44,719 nucleotides of DNA, taken from Methanoculleus sp. UBA303 (lineage in GTDB: Archaea; Halobacteriota; Methanomicrobia; Methanomicrobiales; Methanoculleaceae). Numbering within the stretch: position 1 is the stretch's first letter; each line of letters starts with the position of its first letter. The stretch covers positions 55,524 to 100,242 of the forward strand of contig DANY01000041.1 of NCBI GenBank assembly GCA_002501655.1. The letters are read 5' to 3'. The notes under the pieces are model-generated. The model was not told the DNA's origin. It was given only the letters and a program-made list of their open reading frames with translations, and did not search any database. Position numbers and translations under genes: made by a program. Below are positions 1-7,430 of the stretch, one piece after another.

Positions 1-99
1 AGTTCTCTGCTGGAGCACTACCGAATCGCCATGGGCGAGGCTGACGCTATATCCCCTCGAAATCCGTGCATGGGGTGCGCGACCAGAAGCGAAGCCTAA
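1..99 (+). CDS. possible 3' end of an unidentified gene
   Basis: Frame 1 is open from the first base and stops with TAA at 97-99, giving 32 residues that end in CMGCATRSEA. The other two plus frames look like noise. I cannot assign a family from so short a tail. It would be convergent with the DUF1614 gene downstream. It may be chance. Confidence 0.25.
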   Translation, partial: SSLLEHYRIAMGEADAISPRNPCMGCATRSEA

Positions 100-176
100 A
101 TTATCCGCATTATTTTGAAGTGGCCCTATGGATCGTCATCAAGATCTGCCCCGTGCGCCTCCCTCTTCTGGCATCA

Positions 177-884
177 TCACTCCTCCCTCTCCTGCGGGCA
201 GACTCCCGCCTTCTCCCGCAGGCGTCTTCCTGCATACGCGGCCAGCAGGACCGAGAGCACACCGGTGATGAAGATGCCGTCGAATATCCCGGCCCCGCCT
301 ATGGAGAGGACCGTTGCCTTGCTTCCGGCAAGCGCCGCGAGGACTGCAGGGTTCGCGAGGTTGAGGATGTCGGCGCCGAGCAGGGTGCCCATGGTCCCGC
401 CCGCGTAGGCGAGTCCGGGGGCGGTTTGGCAGCCGCGGGCGAGGAGGAGTCCTGTGGCAGCGCCTGCAAGGGGGGCGACATAGAACGGCATGGTGATCCC
501 GAGGCCGGGGACCGGCGTTGCGAACGCGTAGGCGACGAGCGACACGAAGACGATGGCAGCGAGGGTCTTTGATGGTGAGACCCGGCTTCTCGCGACCATC
601 CCGATGGTCACGAAGAGGGGAATGACGGCTCCACCCACGTTGACCGCGATGACGGCCTCGCCGATGGGGACGAGCGGTATGTTGATGAGGCTCCCGAGCA
701 GCGCTCCCACGGTCACCAGCATCGCCTGGTAGAACCGGAGCCCGATCGATTCAAAGACCTCCTCGCTGATGAGGAGCAGGTTGAATATGACCAGAGCCGG
801 TATGAGGACGGCTAGAGCGATGAGAACCTGCTCCGGACTGAAGGGAACCGGGAGAATGGCAATTGTGGATAAATCGGTCTCCAT
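177..884 (-). CDS. DUF1614 family membrane protein
   Basis: An integral membrane protein of 235 residues with about seven hydrophobic segments, roughly at residues 18-40, 50-70, 75-98, 105-125, 130-150, 155-180 and 195-220. Glycine- and alanine-rich segments such as GGTMGTLLGADILNL and SIGGAGIFDGIFITG near the C-terminus match the DUF1614 family, which is common in methanogens and has no known function. The family assignment is from recall of the sequence pattern. The tail (RRLREKAGVCPQEREE) is charged and probably cytoplasmic. The gene stands alone; a TTAAATAG box at about 914-921, read on the minus strand, lies about 30 nt before the start. Confidence 0.75.
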   Translation of the reverse strand: METDLSTIAILPVPFSPEQVLIALAVLIPALVIFNLLLISEEVFESIGLRFYQAMLVTVGALLGSLINIPLVPIGEAVIAVNVGGAVIPLFVTIGMVARSRVSPSKTLAAIVFVSLVAYAFATPVPGLGITMPFYVAPLAGAATGLLLARGCQTAPGLAYAGGTMGTLLGADILNLANPAVLAALAGSKATVLSIGGAGIFDGIFITGVLSVLLAAYAGRRLREKAGVCPQEREE

Positions 885-1327
885 GACTCAAGTTTACCTG
901 ATGGGTCCATGCCTTAAATAGTTTGATCGGCATGCCCGGTATGGGCCTTCCGGGGCCGTTCTGTGGAGAGGCTGCCGCAAGACCTTCGGACCGGGGCGGG
1001 GTCGGCCTGCTTTACCGGCTACGGATTTCTCCCAGGTACTGGCTCGCTGGAGCAGTTTTATGGTAAAATGGGCATGTAAGGAAATATAAAAACCTTAAAG
1101 GATTAATTTTATGTCTATTTTTAAATAGATACATTCATGTGCAGATAGTCAAAATACTATTACCCTGTCGTTCCTTCCCCAAATCGGATAACGGGCACCG
1201 GATCGCACATCTCTGGGCGGTATTCCGCAGGTTAACTCCCATCCCGGAATGCCGCACATATATCGGGGTAATGGGTGATTGAAGACGATTTCGTTCTATC
1301 TGACTGACCGTGTCTGTGCGGAGGAGC
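885..1327. other. intergenic region between divergent genes, with an AT-rich promoter island
   Basis: No coding region is supported here. GC-rich at first, it becomes strongly AT-rich at about 1060-1140, where TATA-like tracts occur (AATATAAAAA at about 1083-1092 and TTTTTAAATAG at about 1118-1128). These could serve the ABC-like gene, but they lie about 200 nt upstream of it, which would give a long leader. No tRNA or other structured RNA was recognised. Confidence 0.4.
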
Positions 1328-2047
1328 ATGACTGCCTTTACCGTTGAGGATCTGATCCAGCGCCTGGAGCAGCTTCAGGCACGAGGTCCGATCCCGTTCG
1401 ATGTGAAGAGCGGAGAGATTTTTGGTATCCTCTGCACCCGCGGCCAGGGTCGGCGGACCCTGATTGCCGTTCTCATGACGATGCTCTTCCCGGTCTCCGG
1501 GTTTGCCGAGTCTTCACCGTTTGCGATCCTCGGGAACCTCGGGGATGTGCGGCGGAGCATGGGCATCGTCCTCCGGGAGTCAGTGCTCGACCCTGCGCTG
1601 ACCGCGAGGGAGAACCTGGACTTCCACGCACGGCTGCACGGCCTGGATGACGAGATCAGGGGGAGAAGGATCCCTGAGGTTATCGGGCTTTTCAGGATAT
1701 CCGGGAGCGCTGACACCGCGGTTGAGACCTACTCTCCCGCCATGGTGCAGCGTCTTGAGATCGCCCGGGCTTTTCTTACGCACCCGGATATCCTCTTCCT
1801 TGCTGAACCGACGAAGGGGCTGGACGAGCCCGGCCGCCGGGAGATCTGGAACCTGCTCCGGCGGCTGAACCGCGAGCGGAGGGTGACGATCGTCTTTACG
1901 ACTCATGATATGGATGAAGCGGAGGCGATCTGCAACCGCGTTGCCGTGGTGGATGGCGGAGAGGTTGTAGCCCTGGATACGCCGGATACTTTCTGTGCAA
2001 TAATGGCCATCAATGGTACGCTGCTGAAGTTTGACGATACTGCCTGA
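1328..2047 (+). CDS. ABC-type ATPase domain protein with degenerate catalytic motifs
   Basis: The fold is that of a drug/antibiotic-type ABC ATPase of about 240 residues, but nearly every catalytic signature is altered. The Walker A loop reads CTRGQGRRT (about 36-44) in place of GxxGxGKS/T, so the nucleotide-binding lysine is arginine. The Q-loop glutamine is arginine (IVLRES, 80-85). The signature LSGGQ is YSPAM (135-139). Walker B reads LFLAEP, with Asp changed to Ala at 159. The catalytic Glu160 and the switch His193 (TTHDMDEAE) remain. No permease gene adjoins it. I infer a protein that binds or hydrolyses ATP poorly and may act as a regulator, or a gene beginning to decay; the frame is fully open. 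ATG at 1328 is preferred over an upstream GTG at 1310 because GGAGG (1320-1324) lies just before it. Confidence 0.7.
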   Translation: MTAFTVEDLIQRLEQLQARGPIPFDVKSGEIFGILCTRGQGRRTLIAVLMTMLFPVSGFAESSPFAILGNLGDVRRSMGIVLRESVLDPALTARENLDFHARLHGLDDEIRGRRIPEVIGLFRISGSADTAVETYSPAMVQRLEIARAFLTHPDILFLAEPTKGLDEPGRREIWNLLRRLNRERRVTIVFTTHDMDEAEAICNRVAVVDGGEVVALDTPDTFCAIMAINGTLLKFDDTA

Positions 2048-2142
2048 GGCTTCCGGGTTCTCGCACCGGCGGACGGATCCCGGGAATAAGAGTGACCCGG
2101 AGAACCACAACCCCTTTATCTTTGCAGTCGTGACATGGGAGT

Positions 2143-2577
2143 ATGACCGACTCTTATCCGCCGCTCGCGTTCCTGCTCGCTCTCGGGAGCGCTGTCGCGG
2201 CCGTGCTTATCGCCGGATGCCTTGGCGGCGGTTCGGTCCCTGAAGACCGGATCATCCGGACCATACCGCCCGCCGAGGCATCTGCCCTGATAGAAGAGAT
2301 GGGGCAGGGCTCCGGGTTTGTCATCATCGATGTCAGGAGACCGGACGAGTTCGCCGCCGGGCACATCCGGGGTGCGATCAACATTAACTCGGTGCAGTTC
2401 TCAGAACATCTCGCGAGTCTTGACCCGGGCGGGACCTATGTCATATACTGCCAGCGGGGCGGGCGGAGCGCAGGCGTCCGGGAACTGATGAGGGAGGCCG
2501 GATTCCGGGAGGTCTATGAGATCGAAGGCGGCATGAGTGCCTGGAGGGCTGCTGGGTATCCGGTGGTCAGGGGTTGA
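2143..2577 (+). CDS. rhodanese-like domain lipoprotein
   Basis: A 144-residue exported protein. An N-terminal hydrophobic segment (residues 8-26) ends in a lipobox, LIAGC, so the mature protein is probably lipid-anchored at Cys26 on the outer face of the membrane. Residues 40-142 form a single rhodanese domain: IIDVRRPDEFAAGHI, then the active-site loop YCQRGGRS with the catalytic cysteine, and GGMSAWRAAGYPV at the end. The domain transfers or carries sulfane sulfur; the substrate is unknown. A TATA-like CTTTATCT (about 2113-2120) lies 25 nt before the ATG, and GGGAGT directly precedes it. The gene converges on the RDD gene, with only 3 nt between their stops. Confidence 0.85.
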   Translation: MTDSYPPLAFLLALGSAVAAVLIAGCLGGGSVPEDRIIRTIPPAEASALIEEMGQGSGFVIIDVRRPDEFAAGHIRGAININSVQFSEHLASLDPGGTYVIYCQRGGRSAGVRELMREAGFREVYEIEGGMSAWRAAGYPVVRG

Positions 2578-2580
2578 CCC

Positions 2581-3033
2581 TCACTCCTCGCTCTTCACGT
2601 AGGTGACGCCTTCCGGCTCTTCCCTCTCCTGGGTTTCTATCACGATGGTGCGGGAAACCCGGTTGAAGAGCCTCTGTTTTGAGCCCGGCATGGCAAGCCA
2701 TGCGATCAGGCAGTCGGGGACAAGGAGAAACGCCTTCCCGAAACTCTCGACCGCAGCAGCAGCAAAGCCGATCTCTTCCCCGCCACGGTCGGTGACCCGG
2801 ATGTTCAGCGCCATCTTGCCGATGGACTGGCCCCGGTAACCCTCGAGCAGCGTCCAGTAGAGAAAGAGCACGACCGAAGAGAGGCTGATGGAGAGGAGTC
2901 CCGGGGCTACCGTGACCTGCCAGGTGGGCGGCAGCCGTTCGGAAAGCGCCGACACAGGAAGCCCGATCAGGAGAATGTCGATGAGCCAGGCCCAGAACCG
3001 GGTGCCCCAACCGGCGAGGCAGAGGGTGACCAT
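2581..3033 (-). CDS. RDD family membrane protein
   Basis: A 150-residue protein of the RDD family, named for conserved Arg-Asp-Asp residues. The N-terminal segment TRFWAWLIDILLIGLPV (about 11-27) carries the R and D positions of the first helix. Another hydrophobic segment at 44-66 is followed by the hallmark YRGQSIGKMALNIRVTD (about 70-86), then a weaker helix around 95-115. The tail is hydrophilic. Function is unknown for most family members; some have been linked to transport. It is a single gene, convergent with the rhodanese lipoprotein. Confidence 0.85.
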   Translation of the reverse strand: MVTLCLAGWGTRFWAWLIDILLIGLPVSALSERLPPTWQVTVAPGLLSISLSSVVLFLYWTLLEGYRGQSIGKMALNIRVTDRGGEEIGFAAAAVESFGKAFLLVPDCLIAWLAMPGSKQRLFNRVSRTIVIETQEREEPEGVTYVKSEE

Positions 3034-3443
3034 ACTACTCCTCTGTATCCTCCGTGGGCCTTAAGGATTCGTATCGGTCGATGCGGATTCGCTGGAACTA
3101 CGATTCACCATCGAGCATGCGGCGTGAGCCACGCGCGAACTCCTCCCCCCGGGAATGCGCGACGTCTGTCGAACACGGTGATATACCGGGATGATATTGT
3201 TGCCCAGGTTGACAGGAGCCGGTTCAGGCTGCTCATTGCCAGGCCGTACCGATAACGACATGGCTGGAGATTCTCCTCCCCTGGCTGCTCGTAGCGATTC
3301 CCTGCGGGACGCGGGCAGAATACAAGAGCACGAATCCTCCATATAGAGACGGCACACCAGGGCCCATGCACACCTCGCGGAACCGGGGTGCGTACACGAG
3401 GGTTCCCGGCATGGTTTTCCCTGGAAGCCCAAAAAAAGAAGCA
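3034..3443. other. 410-nt intergenic region without a convincing gene
   Basis: Open frames exist on both strands, but they are rich in Arg, Ser, Cys and Pro, lack a ribosome-binding site and resemble no family I know. The one feature I can support is the T-run at its right end, listed separately. Confidence 0.5.
3431..3437 (-). terminator. T-run terminator of the eL42-PAC2 operon
   Basis: Read on the minus strand, seven consecutive T residues occur within 15 nt after the stop of the PAC2-family gene. Archaeal RNA polymerase commonly terminates at such T-runs without a hairpin. Confidence 0.55.
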
Positions 3444-4190
3444 CTATCCGATATAATTGAGTTCTTCCCGGGTCTTGGCCTCTTCGGCTTCCCGGATCTT
3501 CTCTATGGCCTGCTCCATATCCTCCGCACGCTCCTGCAGGGAGGTATGGTCGACCTCGATCCCGATCATGTGCGAGAGGACCGCAAGGAGGCTGTCGGCG
3601 CTCTTCGGGTCGACGAGGTAGCCGCTTGTCTCGCCCATAAGGCAGATCCCTTCGAGACCCCGCACCTCGCCGAGGCCGAGCAGGAGCCCCGACGCCCCCA
3701 TGATCATCCCGCCGCTCCGGGCGTTCTCAAACGATCCCCCGGCCGCCTCCACCTCCGGCCGGAGATGCTCCATATTGACGGCAGAGAGCACCCTTGGGTT
3801 CTCGACCAGGTGGCCGACGCCGTAACCCCCGAGCGTATAGATCCGCCGGACACCGAGTTTCTCGGCGATATCCAGGTAGCGCTCGGCCAGGATGTAGTGG
3901 CCCTCGGCCGAGGTGCTCTGGAAGTCGCCCACGAGAAAGAGGATCGTTATTCCATCTTTCTCGCAGCGATATATCTCGTTATTGACCAGGTGAGTGACGC
4001 CCTGCTCGTCGACAACCACCTGCGGCGGGAAATGGATCGAAGAGATCTCCGCTATCTTCTCGCCCCCGAGTTCGTCGACCAGATGGTCGGCAACGAGTTT
4101 TCCGACGTGCCCGACACCGGGCAGGCCCTCGACCAGGATTGGAGCGCCGACGGTATCTTCCCGGAAAAAATTCACGGTGACGTCTTCCAT
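3444..4190 (-). CDS. PAC2 family proteasome assembly chaperone homologue
   Basis: 248 residues of the PAC2 family. Characteristic stretches are LVEGLPGVGHVGKLVADHL (about 19-37), FPPQVVVDEQG, ILFLVGDFQSTSAEGHY (about 85-101), YTLGGYGVG and an LLLGLGEVRG/GETSGYLVDPKSA region, ending in a charged helix (about 210-245). Archaeal relatives such as PbaB have been described as ATP-independent chaperones that bind the proteasome; the exact role here is inferred. It starts 19 nt inside the 3' end of nop10, so the two are probably translationally coupled. It is the last gene of the operon. Confidence 0.85.
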   Translation of the reverse strand: MEDVTVNFFREDTVGAPILVEGLPGVGHVGKLVADHLVDELGGEKIAEISSIHFPPQVVVDEQGVTHLVNNEIYRCEKDGITILFLVGDFQSTSAEGHYILAERYLDIAEKLGVRRIYTLGGYGVGHLVENPRVLSAVNMEHLRPEVEAAGGSFENARSGGMIMGASGLLLGLGEVRGLEGICLMGETSGYLVDPKSADSLLAVLSHMIGIEVDHTSLQERAEDMEQAIEKIREAEEAKTREELNYIG

Positions 4191-4339
4191 CTGCGTACCG
4201 CCCTCCTGTAACTACAGTATCTATCCTCAGGGGAGAAACGTGCCGGATGAGCCGGCCGTGTCGGCCGGCCGCAGACCGGGCAGACCAGAGAAAGCGTGTA
4301 CCTCAAGTCATGCGGACAGCGGCGAATGCGGCTACTCAT
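4172..4339 (-). CDS. nop10: Nop10, H/ACA ribonucleoprotein subunit
   Basis: A 55-residue protein beginning MSSRIRRCPH and ending RRAVRRWKTSP. It carries the Nop10 signatures CPVCG (20-24), HPARFSPEDRY (31-41) and YRRAVRRW (44-51). Nop10 binds Cbf5 in the H/ACA complex that makes pseudouridine in rRNA under guide RNAs. The zinc ribbon usually has CPxC in its first half; here the sequence is CPHD (8-11), so one ligand position is Asp and only three of the four cysteines remain (C8, C20, C23). The start lies 6 nt beyond the aIF2-alpha stop and the 3' end overlaps the PAC2 gene by 19 nt. The order aIF2-alpha, Nop10, PAC2 is typical of euryarchaea. Confidence 0.93.
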   Translation of the reverse strand: MSSRIRRCPHDLRYTLSLVCPVCGRPTRPAHPARFSPEDRYCSYRRAVRRWKTSP

Positions 4340-4345
4340 ACGGTC

Positions 4346-5125
4346 TTATCCGGCCTTCTGCTTCCGGATAAACTTACCGGAACCGCCTGCCCGTTCAACC
4401 ACACCGACGGCAGCGTTTGCCGCCTTCTCGATGACTTTCTCTGCCGCTTTGTAATCGGGTGCGGTTACCTTTATCCGGTATTTTGGTGCTCCAACGTAGA
4501 TCAGGTCGATCTCCGCATCTTCGACCTTCGGCTGGGCACTCCGGAGCGCCCGGCGGATAACGTTGACGCCGTCGGGCCGGGGCGACGTCAGGACAAGATG
4601 CCCTGTGATGGTCACCCTCGAGACCTTCACGTTCTCGTGCGCGATGGAGATGAGCGCTTCCTTGACCGGCTCGTCGAGTTTCAGCCTATCTGCTGCCTCG
4701 CCACCGGTGGTGACGATATCCTCGAAGGCCGGGTACAACAGGCCGTATTCACGGTATATGGCCTCTTCGATGACCTCACGGTTCACTCCCGCGGCTTCGG
4801 AGGCGAACCCGACCCATTTCGTGGCCTTCTGTTCGCTCTTCCACTCGTGAATCTTCTCGCGCCGCTGGTGTTCGTTTACGTCTTTTAGCGAGAGATCGAT
4901 GTGGCCGCGGTCGGGGTCCACACCCAGGACTTTGCAGACGACCTTCTGTCCTTCCCGTATGTAGTCCCGGATATACTTTATCCAGCCCCGTGCTATCTCG
5001 GATATCGGTATGAGCCCTCTTCGCCCGTCGTACTCATCCAGGGTCACGAACGCCGCAAAGTCCTTGACGTCCGCGACCGTGCATACGACGAGTTCTCCTT
5101 CTTCGGGCCACTCTCTCTCATGCAT
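4346..5125 (-). CDS. translation initiation factor aIF2 subunit alpha
   Basis: Alpha subunit of the heterotrimeric factor that brings initiator Met-tRNA to the small ribosomal subunit. From the chosen ATG the protein has 259 residues. An N-terminal S1/OB domain (about 8-85) contains GELVVCTVADVKDFAAFVTL and GLIPISEIARGWI. A helical domain (about 90-170) follows, and then an alpha-beta domain (about 175-255) that contacts the gamma subunit. I chose ATG at 5125 because GAGTGA precedes it at good spacing and homologues begin at this point; an upstream TTG at 5140 would add five residues. It lies 7 nt after the eS27 gene. Confidence 0.95.
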   Translation of the reverse strand: MHEREWPEEGELVVCTVADVKDFAAFVTLDEYDGRRGLIPISEIARGWIKYIRDYIREGQKVVCKVLGVDPDRGHIDLSLKDVNEHQRREKIHEWKSEQKATKWVGFASEAAGVNREVIEEAIYREYGLLYPAFEDIVTTGGEAADRLKLDEPVKEALISIAHENVKVSRVTITGHLVLTSPRPDGVNVIRRALRSAQPKVEDAEIDLIYVGAPKYRIKVTAPDYKAAEKVIEKAANAAVGVVERAGGSGKFIRKQKAG

Positions 5126-5132
5126 GGAATAA

Positions 5133-5321
5133 TCACTCAAGTACTGCCAGTATATCAGCCTTTATATCTGCTTTTCCGCCGTGGGGCTCTGCAAGGATAC
5201 GCCCGCAGACGCTGCACTCCACAACGGTACTTGCTCTCTCAAAGACTATCTGTTCGTTCTCACAGTCGGGGCACTTTACCCGGAGGAATGTGCTCCTATT
5301 CTCTCTGTTCAGCCGGACCAT
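5133..5321 (-). CDS. rps27e: 30S ribosomal protein S27e (eS27)
   Basis: A 62-residue zinc-ribbon ribosomal protein starting [20 protein letters not shown]. The four zinc ligands are visible as CPDC (17-20) and CSVC (36-39), the expected spacing. The start at 5321 is set by homology and by GAGGT about 6 nt upstream; a longer frame to 5387 is open, but its extra residues overlap the end of the eL42 gene and do not belong to the family. It sits between eL42 and aIF2-alpha, as in many archaea. Confidence 0.95.
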   Translation of the reverse strand: MVRLNRENRSTFLRVKCPDCENEQIVFERASTVVECSVCGRILAEPHGGKADIKADILAVLE

Positions 5322-5328
5322 AATAACC

Positions 5329-5607
5329 TCACTCCGTAAGTTCAAATTTACCGATCCGGAATCCCGGCCGGAGGTGCGCCTTTCCACAGACAGTGCAGCG
5401 ATACCTGACGTTGATCTTCTTCGTCGGCTTGTCGCCGCCGGGCACCTTGCTGAACTTGCCCATGTTGCCCACCATGCTCCTGCGCCCTTTCTGGCGGTCG
5501 ATCCAGTTGAAATGGCGTACCTTGCCCTTCTTCACCTTCACGACTTCATGAACCTGGTGATTTCTGCAGAATGGGCAGTACGTCTTGAATTTTGATGGCA
5601 TTTTCAT
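5329..5607 (-). CDS. rpl44e: 50S ribosomal protein L44e (eL42)
   Basis: 92 residues, a zinc-binding protein of the large subunit near the E site. Cysteine pairs CPFC (11-14) and CTVC (about 71-74) form the zinc site; the basic middle contains [21 protein letters not shown], typical of the family. An ATG two codons later (MPSKFKT) could also be the start. AGAGG lies about 8 nt before the first ATG. A TATA-like AAATATTA at about 5658-5668 within the end of the Gins51 gene may provide a promoter for this ribosomal part of the cluster. Confidence 0.95.
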   Translation of the reverse strand: MKMPSKFKTYCPFCRNHQVHEVVKVKKGKVRHFNWIDRQKGRRSMVGNMGKFSKVPGGDKPTKKINVRYRCTVCGKAHLRPGFRIGKFELTE

Positions 5608-5644
5608 GATAGTAGCCTCTATTCAATAGATTCGAGTACCTATA

Positions 5645-6310
5645 TTACTTGTTAAGCCTAATATTTAAGGCTATGTCGTGCTCGCAGAGCACGTCTGCAT
5701 TGCTTTCCGGCAGGGTGACGATATCCCCCTGCTTCAACCCGTAGACTCTGCCGTCCACTCCCATGAACGACTCCATATCGGAGCGGATGTGCACGAGGGC
5801 GTAAGGAGACTGGACAGGGCGGGGAGCGGGGGCCGCCGGCACGCCTGATCCGGAGGCCGCCGGGGCATCATCGATAAGGTCGATCCTGTCGACGGCGGCT
5901 GCACCGCTGCCGTTGAATGAGTACTCCTCCCCGTGGACGAGCACTTCCCGGCAGCCCTCGATGGCGTCGACGATCTGCCCGTACATCATCCGCTCCGCCG
6001 GGAGCATCTTTCTCGCCTCTTCCTTATCGAAGTACTGTCCCTCGATCTGCTGGAACGCAAGGTCAAGGATCTGGCGGGTCCGGATGGAGAAGATCTCCTG
6101 CACAGTCTCGGTGACGCTCCCTATCTCCTCGATGAGCAGGCTTCCCGCCCGACTCTCCAGGGGGTTTTCGAGACCGTAGTAGTCCGCCTTAAGTTTCTCG
6201 ACGTACGCCCGGGCATCCTCGTAGAGGCCGGGCTCGATATCGGAGAGCCTTCCCGAGTGGTGCATGTCAAGCAGCATCTGCCGCAGTTTCTCTAAGAGGT
6301 CGGCGGCCAT
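5645..6310 (-). CDS. GINS complex subunit Gins51
   Basis: A 221-residue subunit of the archaeal GINS complex, which joins MCM helicase and the Cdc45/RecJ-like protein at replication forks. The large alpha-helical A domain comes first (about 1-130), followed by a flexible Ala/Pro linker (about 135-168) and the small beta B domain (about 169-221, ending CEHDIALNIRLNK). This A-then-B order is that of the Sld5/Psf1-type Gins51, not the Psf2/Psf3-type Gins23. ATG at 6310 is chosen because it lies 1 nt past the priS stop; a longer frame upstream reads into priS and is not conserved in character. The pairing with primase is a known archaeal arrangement. Confidence 0.9.
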   Translation of the reverse strand: MAADLLEKLRQMLLDMHHSGRLSDIEPGLYEDARAYVEKLKADYYGLENPLESRAGSLLIEEIGSVTETVQEIFSIRTRQILDLAFQQIEGQYFDKEEARKMLPAERMMYGQIVDAIEGCREVLVHGEEYSFNGSGAAAVDRIDLIDDAPAASGSGVPAAPAPRPVQSPYALVHIRSDMESFMGVDGRVYGLKQGDIVTLPESNADVLCEHDIALNIRLNK

Positions 6311-6311
6311 T

Positions 6312-7430
6312 TCATGCACCCCCGGCGATCTCCGCCATGTTCCGGCAGCAGAGGAAGACCGCCAGCGCCTCGGGGACTTTCGCGGCCCCAATCTTGAGCG
6401 TGTAGGTGTTCCCGAGCAGGGATGTGGTGAAGTTTGCTTTCATCTCCACCCGTACCTCCCGCTCGCCGAAGACCACTGCGTCCACGAGCGGGTCGAAATC
6501 AGCGAGGTCCCGGATATCGAGCGGCACCACCCGCATGCCGCTGCCGCCGTGCAGCGACCCCGGCGCCCGGATCAGCCGCTTGATATCGGTCGTGACCGGC
6601 TCATCCGCACGTGCCCCTGCGTCCCGGACCCGGCTGCCAAAGTCAGGTGCAGCCACAATCGCCCGGACGACCCGGTCCTGCAGGAGGTCGCCGGGGTCCT
6701 TCTCCGGAAGAGCGCCGAGGCCTGCAAGGAACTCTGCAGCCGCCCGTTTGCTGATCCCGGCCGGCCCCGTCAGCCAGGCCGTCGCCTCCGCGGGGTCGAG
6801 GCCGCGAAGCCAGAGCAGGTGGTCACGGAGGGCATCGGCGTAGCGCCGCCGCCACCCGGTCCTGGGAGCCGCGGTGAGGTCGAGCATCACGGCGGGGTCG
6901 ATCCCGATACCGCAGACGTAGTCGACGATCTCGCGCCGCTCCGGGCTCCCCCAGCCCCGGACGGCAATATCGGTGACGTGGATATGGTAACCGCGCCCCC
7001 CGGAGAAGGCGATCCTGATATGGTTCCGGGAGAATCCGAGTTCGTCGACGAGCATCCCAACCAGTTTCAAGGTCTCCTCCTTGACCCGCGCAAGCATCAC
7101 TGCGTAGGGGCCGCGGACGATCTGGTCGGCGTCGAGATCGAAGATCAGGTCGGCGCCGGCCCAGTGCTTATCGTTCATCGTCGGCGCGGACGGCGTCTGG
7201 TAGTAGGCCGTCGAGTAATAGACGTGAGCGGGAACCAGGTTTTTGACGTAGGCTGCAAGTTCCTGCGGATCCACAAACGCCATGTGCCGCCGCATCCTGA
7301 CTTCGGCCGAGGCGTCAAAGAAGACAAACCCCCATTCGCGCTGCTCAAGGGATGACGGAGCGGCGAGGTTCTGCCTCTGATAGTACTCAGTGAACCTCTG
7401 CTTCACAAACTCGAGCGTTGCGGGCTTCAT
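6312..7430 (-). CDS. priS: DNA primase small catalytic subunit PriS
   Basis: 372 residues. PriS makes the RNA/DNA primer with the large subunit PriL. The archaeo-eukaryotic primase core is clear: catalytic aspartates in FDLDAD (D98, D100), SGGRGYHIHV (143-152), and a third acidic/His region TTDIKRLIRAPGSLHGGSG near residues 285-303. Only three cysteines are present (one in VDYVCGIG, two in FLCC near the C-terminus), so I see no obvious zinc-knuckle cluster of the type found in some archaeal PriS proteins. The ATG overlaps the Elp3 stop by 4 nt, which suggests translational coupling. Confidence 0.95.
   Translation of the reverse strand: MKPATLEFVKQRFTEYYQRQNLAAPSSLEQREWGFVFFDASAEVRMRRHMAFVDPQELAAYVKNLVPAHVYYSTAYYQTPSAPTMNDKHWAGADLIFDLDADQIVRGPYAVMLARVKEETLKLVGMLVDELGFSRNHIRIAFSGGRGYHIHVTDIAVRGWGSPERREIVDYVCGIGIDPAVMLDLTAAPRTGWRRRYADALRDHLLWLRGLDPAEATAWLTGPAGISKRAAAEFLAGLGALPEKDPGDLLQDRVVRAIVAAPDFGSRVRDAGARADEPVTTDIKRLIRAPGSLHGGSGMRVVPLDIRDLADFDPLVDAVVFGEREVRVEMKANFTTSLLGNTYTLKIGAAKVPEALAVFLCCRNMAEIAGGA

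Noticed and set aside
3061..3444. 127-residue open frame on the minus strand in the gap before the RDD gene
   Set aside because: Rich in Arg, Ser and Cys, no ribosome-binding site, no family resemblance, and it runs through the T-run terminator region.
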